Below the pieces are notes generated by a model. That model ran no database searches, had not been told where the DNA came from, and was given only the letters and a program-made list of their open reading frames with translations. A program made the position numbers and the translations under genes. Below are positions 10,205 through 20,904 of a stretch of DNA of 64,000 nucleotides, one piece after another (within the stretch, counting starts at the first letter, position 1; each line of letters opens with the position of its first letter). Source of the stretch: Shewanella seohaensis (GTDB lineage: Bacteria > Pseudomonadota > Gammaproteobacteria > Enterobacterales > Shewanellaceae); assembly GCF_025449215.1 (NCBI RefSeq), contig NZ_CP104900.1, positions 62,001 through 126,000 of the forward strand, read 5' to 3'.

Positions 10205-11137
10205 TTATTTAAACTGTGTTTCAGATTTAAGGTATGTTGCTAGGGCACGACTTAAGGTTTGAGTCTGTTGCCTGAGCATTTCACGAAGCAACAGCACCAC
10301 GGGCGTGACATGCTCACGCCCAGGGCACACTAAGTATAAATTGACCGATTCGCCCCGATATTCAGGCAGCAAGGGCACAAGGCGCCCAGCCATAATATCC
10401 TCCGCCAGATCTAAGCTCGACTTGAACACTAAACCCTTACCAGCCACTGCCCAGCGTCGCGCAATCTCAGCATCATTGGCGCTGCGATTACCCGTCACGC
10501 GGATTTTAAATTCCTGACCATCACGCTCAAATTGCCATTGATCATGGGTGCGGTCATCGAGTTTATAAAACAAACAATTGTGCTGTGCTAGCTGTTCTAA
10601 GGTCTCGGGGTTGCCAAACTTGGCGAGATATTCAGGTGAAGCACATAGCAATCGGTCGGCGCAGCAAATCGGAAAAGCGACCTGATTGGAGTCCTGAGGT
10701 TTACCGTAACGCACCGCGACATCAATTTTATCGTGGTAAAAGCTGCTGATGTTATCGCCCAAATGCAGCCGCACCTGTAGCTGCGGAAAATCTAACAGGA
10801 AGTCATCGAGCCAAGGGACAAATAAGTTACGCCCAAAATCGGATGAAACCGACAGGCTCAAGGTGCCAGAGATTTTACCTTTATCGCTGGCGATCGCCTG
10901 CTCCCCGAGGGCGAGATCACTCAAGGCACGGCGGCAATGGATAAGATAGCGCTCACCTTGAGCAGTTAATCTCAGGCTTCGGGTCGTACGTACAAATAGG
11001 CTAGTATCGAGTTGTTTTTCAAGCCGTTTAATCGCTGCGCTCGCCGATGCCGCCGAGAGTTCCATTTCGACCGCGGCAGCCGAAATACTGCCGCAATCGG
11101 CAACGCGAACAAATAGTGCGAGATCATTCAGCAGCAT
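10205..11137 (-). CDS. LysR-family transcriptional regulator
   Basis: A 310-residue regulator with an N-terminal winged helix-turn-helix (LLNDLALFVRVADCGSISAAA, residues 2-22, then the RLEKQLDTSLFVRTTR wing) and a LysR substrate-binding domain from about residue 90. I start at the ATG at 11135-11137; a TTG three codons upstream is an alternative. The gene is divergent from an oxidoreductase gene 119 bp away, which is the normal layout for a LysR regulator and its target. The inducer is unknown. Confidence 0.88.
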   Translation of the reverse strand: MLLNDLALFVRVADCGSISAAAVEMELSAASASAAIKRLEKQLDTSLFVRTTRSLRLTAQGERYLIHCRRALSDLALGEQAIASDKGKISGTLSLSVSSDFGRNLFVPWLDDFLLDFPQLQVRLHLGDNISSFYHDKIDVAVRYGKPQDSNQVAFPICCADRLLCASPEYLAKFGNPETLEQLAQHNCLFYKLDDRTHDQWQFERDGQEFKIRVTGNRSANDAEIARRWAVAGKGLVFKSSLDLAEDIMAGRLVPLLPEYRGESVNLYLVCPGREHVTPVVLLLREMLRQQTQTLSRALATYLKSETQFK

Positions 11138-11255
11138 GATTTTCAAAAATCCTTTGAAAAAATTACAAAGTTTACCCCATTTATCTAGGCTTTAATATTC
11201 CACACAATAGTTGCCATTGACAAGTACAGACACCAGCCGCAAGCGAGGAATCAAG

Positions 11256-12278
11256 ATGAAAGCCATAGGTTATCAAACCGCGGGAGCCGTCGATGCGCCC
11301 AATGCATTACAAAACATCACCTTACCTAAACCTACACCGCAAGGTTTTGACCTGTTAGTTGAGGTGAAAGCCATATCCGTTAATCCCGTCGATACCAAAA
11401 TCCGCGCATCAAGCTCAGCTCCAGCAGGGGAATATAAAATCCTCGGTTGGGATGCCGTCGGAGTCGTTAAAGCCGTAGGGGATAAAGTCAGCCTGTTTAA
11501 GGTAGGTGATGAAGTCTGGTATGCCGGCGATATTAGCCGCAGCGGCAGTTATGCCGAGTATCAGTTAGTCGATGAGCGCATTGTGGGCCATAAACCGCAA
11601 ACCTTAAGCAATGCCCAGGCTGCAGCCCTGCCACTAACCAGTATCACGGCTTGGGAATTACTGTTTGACCGTTTAGGCTTACCTCAGGATGGCTCTGCCA
11701 CGAATGCGCGGATTTTGATTATCGGTGCCGCAGGCGGCGTAGGTTCTATCATCACTCAGCTTGCGGTCAAACTGACAGGCGCCGAGGTGATTGGCACAGC
11801 ATCACGCCCCGCATCTGCCGCTTGGGTGAAAAAGTTAGGCGCGAATCAGGTTATCAATCACCAACAGCCACTCTCGCAGGAACTGGCGAAGTTGGATATT
11901 GCCGATGTCACCCATGTGATTAGCCTAACCCAAACCGATAAGCACTTTGACGAAATCGTAAAAGTCCTCAGACCCCAAGGTAAACTGGCACTCATTGACG
12001 ATCCCGTCGGCCCACTGGACGTGATGAAGCTTAAACTTAAAAGCCTGTCACTACATTGGGAGCTCATGTTTACCCGCAGCCTCTTTCAAACCGAAGACAT
12101 GATTGCCCAGCATCATTTGCTCAATCGTATCGCCGAGCTGATTGATGCAGGCACAGTTCAAAGTACCTTTGGCGAACACTATGGCGCCATTAATGCGCAA
12201 AACTTACTTAAAGCGCATGCGCAGATTGAGTCGGGTAAGGCCATAGGTAAAATCGTGCTCGAAGGATTTAGCCAATGA
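11256..12278 (+). CDS. Zinc-type alcohol dehydrogenase-like / quinone oxidoreductase (MDR family)
   Basis: A 340-residue medium-chain dehydrogenase/reductase. The GroES-like N-terminal domain has AISVNPVDTKIR, and the cofactor domain has the nucleotide-binding motif GAAGGVGS near residue 157. The structural zinc cysteines of true alcohol dehydrogenases are absent, which favours the NADPH-dependent quinone or enal reductase branch. The start MKAIGYQTAG follows a GAGGAA ribosome site. It overlaps the next gene by four bases (ATGA), so the two form an operon, probably controlled by the divergent LysR protein. Confidence 0.85.
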   Translation: MKAIGYQTAGAVDAPNALQNITLPKPTPQGFDLLVEVKAISVNPVDTKIRASSSAPAGEYKILGWDAVGVVKAVGDKVSLFKVGDEVWYAGDISRSGSYAEYQLVDERIVGHKPQTLSNAQAAALPLTSITAWELLFDRLGLPQDGSATNARILIIGAAGGVGSIITQLAVKLTGAEVIGTASRPASAAWVKKLGANQVINHQQPLSQELAKLDIADVTHVISLTQTDKHFDEIVKVLRPQGKLALIDDPVGPLDVMKLKLKSLSLHWELMFTRSLFQTEDMIAQHHLLNRIAELIDAGTVQSTFGEHYGAINAQNLLKAHAQIESGKAIGKIVLEGFSQ

Positions 12279-12559
12279 AAGTGACAGTCTTTGCGCAAAT
12301 TCAAGCGCATCCAGGCCAAACTGACGCGCTGTTTAACTTGCTCAAACAGTTAGTGAGGGACACCCACACAGAGGCTGGTTGTTTTGAGTATACGCTGCAT
12401 CGCTCTTTAGATAATGCAAATCATTTCTGGATGTATGAAGTGTGGCAATCTCAAGCAGCGCTGGAGGCACATATGGCAAGTCCACACTTTAGTGATTTCG
12501 TAACGGAATCAGAAGAACTCGTTAAGCAGGTTGATATTCATAAAACCTATGCCTGTTAA
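12275..12559 (+). CDS. Antibiotic biosynthesis monooxygenase (ABM)-like protein
   Basis: A 94-residue single-domain protein of the ABM dimeric alpha-beta barrel fold. The family pattern is clear: a first strand (KVTVFAQIQAHPGQ), then DTHTEAGCFEYTLH, FWMYEVWQSQAALEAHMASPHF. Such proteins (for example YgiN) act on quinones or small aromatics. The start overlaps the stop of the oxidoreductase, consistent with shared chemistry in quinone or electrophile reduction; that link is inference. A terminator follows. Confidence 0.85.
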   Translation: MKVTVFAQIQAHPGQTDALFNLLKQLVRDTHTEAGCFEYTLHRSLDNANHFWMYEVWQSQAALEAHMASPHFSDFVTESEELVKQVDIHKTYAC

Positions 12560-12570
12560 CGACCAAAAGT

Positions 12571-12600
12571 AAAGCGCCTAATAAGGCGCTTTGCTTTTTG
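12571..12600. terminator. Rho-independent terminator between convergent genes
   Basis: Stem AAAGCGCC / GGCGCTTT with loop TAATAA, followed by GCTTTTTG. It lies between the convergent monooxygenase gene and frdB. Confidence 0.85.
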
Positions 12601-12620
12601 AATCAAACAGCTAACAGAAA

Positions 12621-13351
12621 TTAAACTAAGGTCATCGCCATTTTGCGGCGCAGATAGGCTATCTGCTGCATATGAGGCAAATCCTTCGGACAGTTGTCTT
12701 GGCAGCCGAGCAAGGTCATACAACCAAACACGCCATCCTGATTACCAATCACATGGTAAAAATCTTCAGCCGTGCGCGCATCGCGGCTATCGAGTTCAAA
12801 ACGGGCTATTTTCATCATCCCCACGGCCCCAACAAAGGTCTCACGCATTTGTTTAGTGGCACAGGCAGACACACAAACCCCACACTCGACGCACCGTTCT
12901 AATTCATAGAGCCGCGCCGCTTCCTCTGGCGCCATAGGCTCTTCGAGGCGATGAATACTGATATCATTCGCCTTTGGGTGTAACCACAGCTTCAAGCGCT
13001 CGGCGAGTTCGCGCATAAACTTACCCGTGTTAACCGATAAATCACCAATCAATTCAAAGCCAGGTAATGGCATTAGGGTGATTTCTCCTTGGGATATTTG
13101 GCGGTTAAGGTGCGGCAAGCTAAGGTTGGGAAACCATTGATCACCATGGCACAACTGCCGCAAATCCCCGCCCGACAGACAAAGTCAAACTGCAACGAGG
13201 TATCTTGCTCTTCTCTGAGCTTATTGAGAGCAATAAATACCGTCATGCCCGGCGTTTCGGTGAGCTGATAACGCACCATCTTCGGCTTATCGTTTGGCTC
13301 CTGCGGATCATAACGAAAAATATTAAAGGTTAACTGGCGACCTTGGCTCAT
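12621..13351 (-). CDS. frdB: Fumarate reductase iron-sulfur subunit FrdB (frameshifted)
   Basis: The gene is split into two frames by a one-base deletion near 13087 (AAGGAGAAATC where AAGGGAGAAATC restores the family sequence KYPKGEITLMPLPGFE). Repaired, it gives about 243 residues. The N-terminal part has the [2Fe-2S] cluster cysteines CRAGICGSC and a later LACRT. The C-terminal part has the two ferredoxin-type clusters, CVECGVCVSAC and CMTLLGCQDNCPKDL. It passes electrons between the cytochrome b heme and the FrdA flavin. It is one base from frdA. I consider the frameshift a probable sequencing error. Confidence 0.88.
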
Positions 13352-15357
13352 TATGATTTTTCTCCTAGCACATTGGCTGATGGTCTTTGTAAGGTATCGC
13401 TTAAACGTTCATTTTTAGCTTGTAAGCTCGGCGGCAGCTCGAATGGCATCAGCGCCGCTTGGCGTTGATAACGATCGGCATCGTCACCCAGCCCAGCCAA
13501 AATATCGGCAATTTGTTGCTCGCGTTTGGCTGTATCGGGGTGTGCGATGGCATTATCGATACCATAACCCCGGTATCCCGGCGGCAGCTCCATCTTCATC
13601 ACATCCAACGGCTCGTAGCTTAAAACGGGGGCCAACGCCTCGGCATCGGGCCAACTGGCGAGAGTACGGTTGAGCCAGTCTCTGTCATTACGCTGCGGAT
13701 AATCCTCACGGGCGTGGGCACCACGGCTCTCGGTACGCGCTGCTGCGCCACAGGCAACGGTCAGTGCGACTTTGAGCATGCGCTTCACCCTTAGCGCTTC
13801 TACCAGCTCAGGATTGGCATGGCGTTTCTTGCACTTAATACCGAGTTTACGTGAGCGTTCAAGCAGCGCCTTTAGCTCAGTCACCGCTTTATCAAGCTCA
13901 GGGCCGTTACGGAAAATCCCCACGTAATCCATCATAATCCGCTGCATTTCGCGCTTCAGCTCAAAGGGACTTTCGTGGCCTTCGCCATCGACTAAGGTGT
14001 CGATTTCAGTCTGTACCTGTCGCATAAATTTTTCGGCAAGCTGAGTGTCGATTTCAAGGCTATTATTCTCACAAAAATCAGCCACATATTTGCCGATAAT
14101 CATGCCGCCCACCACGGTTTCGGCGAGCGAGTTGCCGCCCAAGCGGTTAAAGCCATGCATATCCCAACAGGCCGCTTCACCGACGCTGAATAAGCCCTTA
14201 AGCTGCGGACTCTCGCCCGTCGCCTTAGTGCGGATCCCGCCCATCGAATAGTGCTGAGTTGGACGAACGGGGATCCAATCCTTCGCGGGATCGATACCGA
14301 GGAAGTTTTCGCAAATCTCCTGCACTTCACGCAGGTTGGTTTCGATATGCTTACGCCCAAGTAGGGTGATATCGAGCCATAAATGCGGGCCGTAGGGGCT
14401 ATCAACGCCCTTACCTTTACGCATATGCTCGGTCATGCGGCGAGACACCACGTCCCGCGACGCCAGCTCTTTCTTCTCTGGCTCATAGTCCGGCATAAAA
14501 CGGTAACCGTCTTTATCCCGCAGCAAGCCACCATCACCGCGGCAACCTTCTGTGGTTAAAATCCCCACGGGCACAATTGCCGTTGGGTGGAACTGTACCG
14601 CTTCCATGTTGCCAAGGGTCGCAACGCCCGTTTCGAGCGCCAGCGCCTGACCTATCCCCTCGCAGATAATTGCATTGGTTGAGACTTCATAAATCCGGCC
14701 ATAACCACCGGTGGCGATGGTGGTCGATTTCGCGACGTAGGCACGCAACTCGCCCGTGATTAAACAGCGGGCAATCACCCCGTGACAGCGTTGACCGTCA
14801 TGGATAATCGAGAGCGCTTCGACGCGTTCGTGGACAGGAATATCCATCGAAATCGCTTTGTTATCCATGGCATAGAGTAAGGAGTGACCCGTACCATCGG
14901 CGGTGTAGCAGGTGCGCCACTTTTTGGTACCACCAAAGTCGCGGGCATTGATCAGACCGTGGGCCTCTTCGGCTTCCTGCAAGGTGACTTTTTGTGCGTT
15001 AACAATGACGTCCCTCGGGCCTGCGGTTACACGTGTCCAAGGCACGCCCCAGTTGGCTAATTCACGCACCGCCTTAGGCGCACAATGGGCAAACATTCTG
15101 GCGACGTCTTGATCGCAGCCCCAGTCCGATCCTTTCACCGTATCTTGAAAATGCACGTCTTCATCATCACCCATGCCTTTAACTGCATTGCCAAGGCTTG
15201 CCTGCATTCCGCCCTGTGCCGCCGCAGAGTGAGAACGTTTAGCGGGGATAAGCGATAGCACTAAGGTATCTAACCCGCGCTCTTTAGAGGCAATGGCCAC
15301 CCTCAGGCCAGCCAATCCGGCACCAACCACTAATGAATCGGTATAAATCAGTTTCAC
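13351..15357 (-). CDS. frdA: Fumarate reductase flavoprotein subunit FrdA
   Basis: A 668-residue flavoprotein of the succinate dehydrogenase / fumarate reductase family, with the length and sequence style of epsilonproteobacterial (Wolinella-type) FrdA. The dinucleotide-binding motif [13 protein letters not shown] is at the N terminus. The covalent FAD histidine lies in [17 protein letters not shown] near residue 43. Catalytic-site segments include [18 protein letters not shown] and HYSMGGIRT. It reduces fumarate with quinol electrons during anaerobic growth, or runs the reverse reaction. It is the third gene of a four-gene operon. Confidence 0.94.
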   Translation of the reverse strand: MKLIYTDSLVVGAGLAGLRVAIASKERGLDTLVLSLIPAKRSHSAAAQGGMQASLGNAVKGMGDDEDVHFQDTVKGSDWGCDQDVARMFAHCAPKAVRELANWGVPWTRVTAGPRDVIVNAQKVTLQEAEEAHGLINARDFGGTKKWRTCYTADGTGHSLLYAMDNKAISMDIPVHERVEALSIIHDGQRCHGVIARCLITGELRAYVAKSTTIATGGYGRIYEVSTNAIICEGIGQALALETGVATLGNMEAVQFHPTAIVPVGILTTEGCRGDGGLLRDKDGYRFMPDYEPEKKELASRDVVSRRMTEHMRKGKGVDSPYGPHLWLDITLLGRKHIETNLREVQEICENFLGIDPAKDWIPVRPTQHYSMGGIRTKATGESPQLKGLFSVGEAACWDMHGFNRLGGNSLAETVVGGMIIGKYVADFCENNSLEIDTQLAEKFMRQVQTEIDTLVDGEGHESPFELKREMQRIMMDYVGIFRNGPELDKAVTELKALLERSRKLGIKCKKRHANPELVEALRVKRMLKVALTVACGAAARTESRGAHAREDYPQRNDRDWLNRTLASWPDAEALAPVLSYEPLDVMKMELPPGYRGYGIDNAIAHPDTAKREQQIADILAGLGDDADRYQRQAALMPFELPPSLQAKNERLSDTLQRPSANVLGEKS

Positions 15358-15418
15358 GCCTGCTCCTTAACGGGTACTGCTGTTATTGTTTTAGGACAAC
15401 ACTCTTTTGTTATATTCG

Positions 15419-16089
15419 CTAACTCGCGTGGGGTAAAAATGCCAATAAGGAGGCAATCCCTACAGTGACAAACGCGATACTCACAATGGTTTTAATCTTA
15501 CGTAAACGGCTGCGACTATTGAGATCCCGCGCCGCCCCCACTTCAGTGCTACGCGGTAAATCCCGATGGCCGCATGTAACTCCACCGTCAGCAATAACGG
15601 TAGATACACCATCCACACGCCTTGATTCCAAATCCGCTCTGCACTGCCCTGCGGGCCTATGGTTTCTGGCGCCGAGCCGATAAGCCATAGATGCACCGGC
15701 AGCAATAACAGGATCACCACACCCGTAATGGCCTGCCAACGCCAGAGGCGAGTATCACTGTGATTAATCACTTGCATCTGTTGTTTGAGCGCTCTTTGCT
15801 GGCGCAAACTCATGGGTAACTTTTGCAGTGCCACGATCACATGCACCAATGCTAGGGCGGCAATCCCCACAGCAATACACGTCACCACCCAAGGATAGCC
15901 ATGACCATCACTGGAGAGAAAACTCAGCTCCATAGTGCGAGCCACCCAGTTCATGGCATCGCCACCCAATAAAATGGACGACACCAGCACTAAGTGGGTC
16001 CACAAAAACACCGCCAGAATGACACCCGACAAACTCTGGCTTAAATCCAGCCACGCACTCCATTTTTTTATACTTAGTTTGATTGCCAT
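15419..16089 (-). CDS. frdC: Fumarate reductase cytochrome b subunit, second copy (frameshifted)
   Basis: A Wolinella-type di-heme cytochrome b. The frame from 16089 runs to RVALKWGRRG and then shifts. Adding one G in the run at 15537-15540 (+ strand CCCC) restores a C-terminal hydrophobic segment ending at 15419 that matches the layout of the neighbouring paralogue, for about 223 residues. Four or five membrane helices are visible with histidines suited to heme binding (WTHLVLVSS, LVHVIVAL, PVHLWL, ELHAAIGIYR). It lies 61 bp upstream of frdA and is the likely membrane anchor. The frameshift looks like a homopolymer error. Confidence 0.82.
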
Positions 16090-16295
16090 TGCTTTCGCCT
16101 CGCGCCGCAGGCTCCTGAGAGCCCTGCTTAATAAGTTGTCCTCGAAAATTAATATCGCTCACAAATCCATCAAAAAACCTGAGTTAGATCAACTAGGAGG
16201 CGAATAATTAATCGAATGCTTAAATATTAGCAGCGAAACAAAATCCTGCTGCGCCCAAATCCATCAGGGATAAACGCAGCAGAATTGGATTTCAA

Positions 16296-17021
16296 TCAAT
16301 GGGGCACGTAAGGCAGCACCGGCACACTTAGCTCACTACCGATAAACATATAGGAGACCAAGCTCGCACTACCTAGGCACAACAAATAGATAATCAATAC
16401 TTTAGCAAGCTTACGTAAGCCGGAGCGCTGGGTCGTGATGCCCCATTTAACCGCCACTCGGTATAAACCAATCATGGCGTGGATGACGACTGCGGGCAGC
16501 AACAGGGCGTAGAGCAACCAAGCATTATCGTGATAGACACGCTCGGCCGATAAATGTGGACCGATTTCAGGATTTAAGATCATGGTAAAGAGGTGGACAG
16601 GCACCAAGAAAAACAGAATAAAACCCGTGATCAACTGCCAAAACCAAGCATGGGTATCGCGATGTTTAATGCCACCTAAATGTGATCGCAACGCTCGCCA
16701 CTGCCCAAGCTGCGCCGGAAACCGCCTAAGAGCAACGGCAGCATGTAGAATCACCACGAGCAGCATAAACACTGAGAAGACTTTAGTGACAATCGGAAAG
16801 CCATGGCCCGTACTGCTAAACATACCGCCTTCGAGCAACTGCACCACATGGTAAAAGGCCTCTTTACCCAGCAGAATGCTCGACTCGAAATGCATATGTA
16901 ACAACAGAAAGCAGCCCAGCATAATACCAGTCGCGCTCTGTAATCTATCGGCCTTAGCCGACCAAGGGTGACCTATCCCCTGTGTTTTCACGCTAGTGTG
17001 AACGCGCGTTACGCTTGTCAT
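16296..17021 (-). CDS. frdC: Fumarate reductase cytochrome b subunit, first copy
   Basis: A 241-residue cytochrome b paralogous to the next gene downstream. It has the same order of elements: LLLHMHFESSILLGKEAF, STGHGFP, ILHAAVALRRFP, FWQLITGF, VPVHLF, VIHAMIGLYRVAVKWG. The histidines in these hydrophobic helices are candidates for heme ligands. The ATG at 17019-17021 follows an AAAGGG ribosome site; the frame extends further upstream without a good start. It is the first gene of the frd operon, 206 bp before the second copy. Why two b subunits are kept is unclear. Confidence 0.85.
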   Translation of the reverse strand: MTSVTRVHTSVKTQGIGHPWSAKADRLQSATGIMLGCFLLLHMHFESSILLGKEAFYHVVQLLEGGMFSSTGHGFPIVTKVFSVFMLLVVILHAAVALRRFPAQLGQWRALRSHLGGIKHRDTHAWFWQLITGFILFFLVPVHLFTMILNPEIGPHLSAERVYHDNAWLLYALLLPAVVIHAMIGLYRVAVKWGITTQRSGLRKLAKVLIIYLLCLGSASLVSYMFIGSELSVPVLPYVPH

Positions 17022-17462
17022 CTTGCTTTTACCCTTTAATGGTTTGTTGACGCCTCTTTGCAAACTACACCATAGCAGCAACAAAAAACGCGGCTGAGTG
17101 TCACAGATTTAAAGCGTGAGGCAACTCACGGGATAAGCGTCAACTCTTAGAAGAGGATCACAAAAAAGTCGTAAAAACCAAACAAAGGTAAAACCAATTA
17201 ACCATTATATTTCATGGCTTTATATTAAAAATCGAAACGAGCGGTTCGATTTTGCGTACAACCAAAAGCTAACAAGCTAACTCCTTGTCCATGCTGAAAT
17301 AAACCTCGTTTACTACCAAAACCCCCTAGATTGTTCGCACGAATCCCTCAATCCACCTCCTCACCATCACTCACGTTTAATTGCCATCGCATTCTGCAAA
17401 TTAGCGCAGTTTGGGTATACAATAGCGCGATATTTTTTAAACCTAGCCACAGGATTTTACCC
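17022..17462. other. Intergenic region between divergent frd operon and prmA
   Basis: No credible gene. It contains a CRP-like palindrome at 17115-17130 near the frd side, a 9-bp inverted repeat (AAAATCGAA at 17228-17236 and TTCGATTTT at 17245-17253) of unknown role, and an AT-rich TATACAAT near 17416 that may be the prmA -10 region. Confidence 0.6.
17115..17130. promoter_or_regulatory. Candidate CRP-binding site upstream of frd operon
   Basis: The sequence CGTGA-GGCAAC-TCACG is a perfect palindrome in its half-sites. It matches the CRP consensus TGTGA-N6-TCACA at all but the outermost base of each arm. It lies about 95 bp upstream of the first cytochrome b start codon. In Shewanella oneidensis CRP is the main activator of anaerobic respiration genes, which fits the target. 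Confidence 0.55.
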
Positions 17463-18343
17463 ATGCCTTGGATCCAACTTCGCATTAACACTAACAGTGA
17501 CGATGCTGAAACCATCAGCGACTTACTTATGGAAGAAGGCGCCGTTTCTATTACCTTTGAAGATGGTAAAGACACCCCGATTTTTGAGCCTAAACTTGGC
17601 GAAACCCCTCTGTGGCAAGATACCGTTGTGGTTGCCCTGTTCGAGGCAGACACAGATCTCGCACCGACTATCGAGATGCTGAAAACCCTGCCGTTTTTAG
17701 GCGAGCACTTCAGCCACAAAATCGAGCAAATTGAAGATAAAGACTGGGTTCGTGAGTGGATGGATAACTATCACCCAATCCAATTCGGTAAACGCCTATG
17801 GATTTGCCCAAGCTGGCGTGAAGTCCCTGACCCAAGCGCAGTGAACGTGATCTTAGATCCGGGCCTAGCCTTCGGCACAGGCACTCACCCAACGACAGCA
17901 CTGTGTTTAGAGTGGTTAGATAGCTTAGATCTCAGCAATGAAGAAGTGATCGACTTTGGCTGCGGCTCAGGCATTCTCGCCGTGGCGGCGCTGAAACTGG
18001 GCGCAAAAAAGGTCACAGGTATCGATATCGACTATCAAGCCATCGAAGCCTCTAAAGCTAATGCCGAGCGTAACGATGTTGCCGACCAATTAGCACTTTA
18101 TCTGCCAGAAGATCAACCCGCCGATCTTAAGGCCGATGTGTTAGTTGCCAATATTCTCGCAGGCCCACTGCGTGAACTTGCCCCCTTATCGCCGAGCGCG
18201 TTAAATCTGGCGGTAAATTAGCCCTCTCTGGACTGCTTAAAGAGCAAGCGCAAGAAATCTCTGACTTCTATAGCCAATGGTTCGACATGGACGAAGCGGC
18301 TCACAAAGAAGATTGGAGCCGCTTGACAGGTAAGCGCAAATAA
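17463..18343 (+). CDS. prmA: Ribosomal protein L11 methyltransferase PrmA (frameshifted)
   Basis: A SAM-dependent methyltransferase that trimethylates ribosomal protein L11. The open frame ends early at 18221, but adding one C to the C-run at 18181-18185 restores a frame to the TAA at 18341-18343 and a protein of 293 residues, exactly the E. coli length. Motif I is [19 protein letters not shown]; the upstream [15 protein letters not shown] segment and the later [13 protein letters not shown] are hallmarks of PrmA. The start [10 protein letters not shown] is the family start. dusB-fis follow, as in E. coli. The frameshift is probably a sequencing error. Confidence 0.92.
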
Positions 18344-18437
18344 CGCTAAAGGGTGGCGCAACATGCGCCACCACTGGCTTAGGCTTATTTTGTCGATGAC
18401 TTCTCAAGGCTAAAAAGTCAAGAAAAAAATTGCTCCT

Positions 18438-18490
18438 AGGTCATTTATTGACCTTTTCACGGCCAATAAAAAGGGCTACTATAGCGCCCC
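18438..18490 (+). promoter_or_regulatory. Candidate dusB-fis promoter with GC-rich discriminator
   Basis: A possible -35 TTTTCA (18454-18459) and -10 TACTAT (18477-18482) are 17 bases apart and followed by the GC-rich AGCGCCCC. Such a discriminator is the mark of stringently and growth-rate controlled promoters, and the E. coli dusB-fis promoter has one. An inverted repeat AGGTCA-TTTAT-TGACCT (18438-18454) lies immediately upstream and may be an operator. Confidence 0.45.
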
Positions 18491-18516
18491 TTTGAAGAGC
18501 TAAGGTGAAACAGTAA

Positions 18517-19807
<1,291 letters not shown>

Positions 19808-19832
19808 TCCGCAAGGATTAAGCTGTTGTATT

Positions 19833-19868
19833 AAAAAGGCGAGTCAGCAATGACTCGCCTTTTTGCTT
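19833..19868 (+). terminator. Rho-independent terminator after fis
   Basis: Stem AAAAAGGCGAGTCA / TGACTCGCCTTTTT with a GCAA loop, and a T-run inside the right arm. It begins 26 bases after the fis stop. Confidence 0.92.
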
Positions 19869-19948
19869 TATTAGCGACAATTCCCCGCCACAGCAAAGTA
19901 ATAGAACCGCGCTGACCTTAAGGCAACTTTGCCTACTCACTTAGAGAT

Positions 19949-19965
19949 ATTTCACTGCATGAAAT
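19949..19965. promoter_or_regulatory. Inverted repeat upstream of the RIC gene
   Basis: ATTTCA-CTGCA-TGAAAT, perfect 6-bp arms with a 5-base spacer, about 96 bases before the RIC start codon. It may be an operator. In other bacteria RIC genes answer to nitric-oxide regulators such as NsrR, but the match to a known consensus is poor. Confidence 0.3.
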
Positions 19966-20060
19966 GTGATATGCCCGACTAATTTAGTCAGGATTTATTG
20001 CGCCAATATAAAGCTGCAAATATTATGCATGTAAAATTATTCTCGCTTTGGAGTGTTGCT

Positions 20061-20806
20061 ATGTTATCTGCCCATCTCTCATCCGAAAACCCAGTTGAAG
20101 CACAGTCAGCCTCAATCACCCCATGGCTTGAACGCAAAGTGGGGGAATTGGTCGCAGAGGATTTTCGCCGCGCCCACATATTTAGCCAATTTGGTATCGA
20201 TTTCTGCTGCGGGGTGGTCGAGCACTCGCCAATGCCTGCGAGCGAGCAGAGGCCAATACTGAGCAAGTCGTCGCCGCACTGGAGGCCGTTTCCCACTCGG
20301 GAGCCAAGGAAGATGAACTCAATCAATTACCACTCGACCAGTTGATCGATTATATCGAGCGCACCCACCATCAATATGTTCGCGCTAAGGCGCCGTTATT
20401 GCTCGAATATTCAGAGAAAATGGTACGCGCCCATGGTGAGCATTATGCCGAGATTATTCCCTTCGCTGGCTGGGTGCGCGCCTTAATTGAAGACTTAATG
20501 CCGCATTTGATGAAGGAAGAAAATATCCTCTTCCCCGCGATCCGCGCCATGAGCCAAGGTGAGCAAGTGCAAGGTTGTTTTGGGCATATAGGCAACCCCA
20601 TCAATGCGATGCAATACGAGCACGAAGAAGCTGGGCAAATTTTGCAAAAGCTACACGAGTTAACCAACGACTTTACACCGCCAGAATACGCCTGCACTAC
20701 ATGGCGCGTTTGTTACGCGACTCTGGTCGAATTTGAGGCAGACTTGCACCGACACATCCATTTAGAGAACAACATTCTCTTCCCTAAGGCGCTACAACTC
20801 GCCTAG
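20061..20806 (+). CDS. Iron-sulfur cluster repair di-iron protein RIC (YtfE/ScdA family, frameshifted)
   Basis: Two overlapping frames join when one G is added to the GGGG at 20211-20214, giving about 248 residues. The N-terminal DUF542 domain has the FGIDFCCGGG motif of ScdA/YtfE/NorA proteins. The C-terminal hemerythrin-like domain has the histidine and glutamate ligands of a di-iron site (ERTHHQYVR, HGEHYAE, HLMKEENILFP, YEHEEAG, LHRHIHLENNILFP). RIC proteins help restore iron-sulfur clusters damaged by nitric oxide or peroxide. The start MLSAHLSSEN is the first ATG that gives the normal domain layout. The frameshift is probably an error. Confidence 0.88.
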
Positions 20807-20826
20807 TACAGACTGCTGATTCACAA

Positions 20827-20862
20827 CAAAGGCCAGCACAACTGCTGGCCTTTGTTATTTTG
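20827..20862 (+). terminator. Rho-independent terminator after the RIC gene
   Basis: Stem ACAAAGGCCAGCA / TGCTGGCCTTTGT with loop CAAC, followed by TATTTT. Confidence 0.88.
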
Positions 20863-20904
20863 GCGTGTTACAAAAAGTGGTGTGCTACGCAAGGAGCCGC
20901 CGCC

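Noticed and set aside
17228..17253. Inverted repeat AAAATCGAA / TTCGATTTT as a terminator
   Set aside because: It lies between two divergent promoters, so nothing needs terminating there, and the loop and GC content are unlike a terminator. Its role is left open.
12621..18343. True pseudogenisation of the frd operon and prmA
   Set aside because: All flanking sequence is conserved and only single bases in runs are lost; the same error type appears in essential genes such as hemD.
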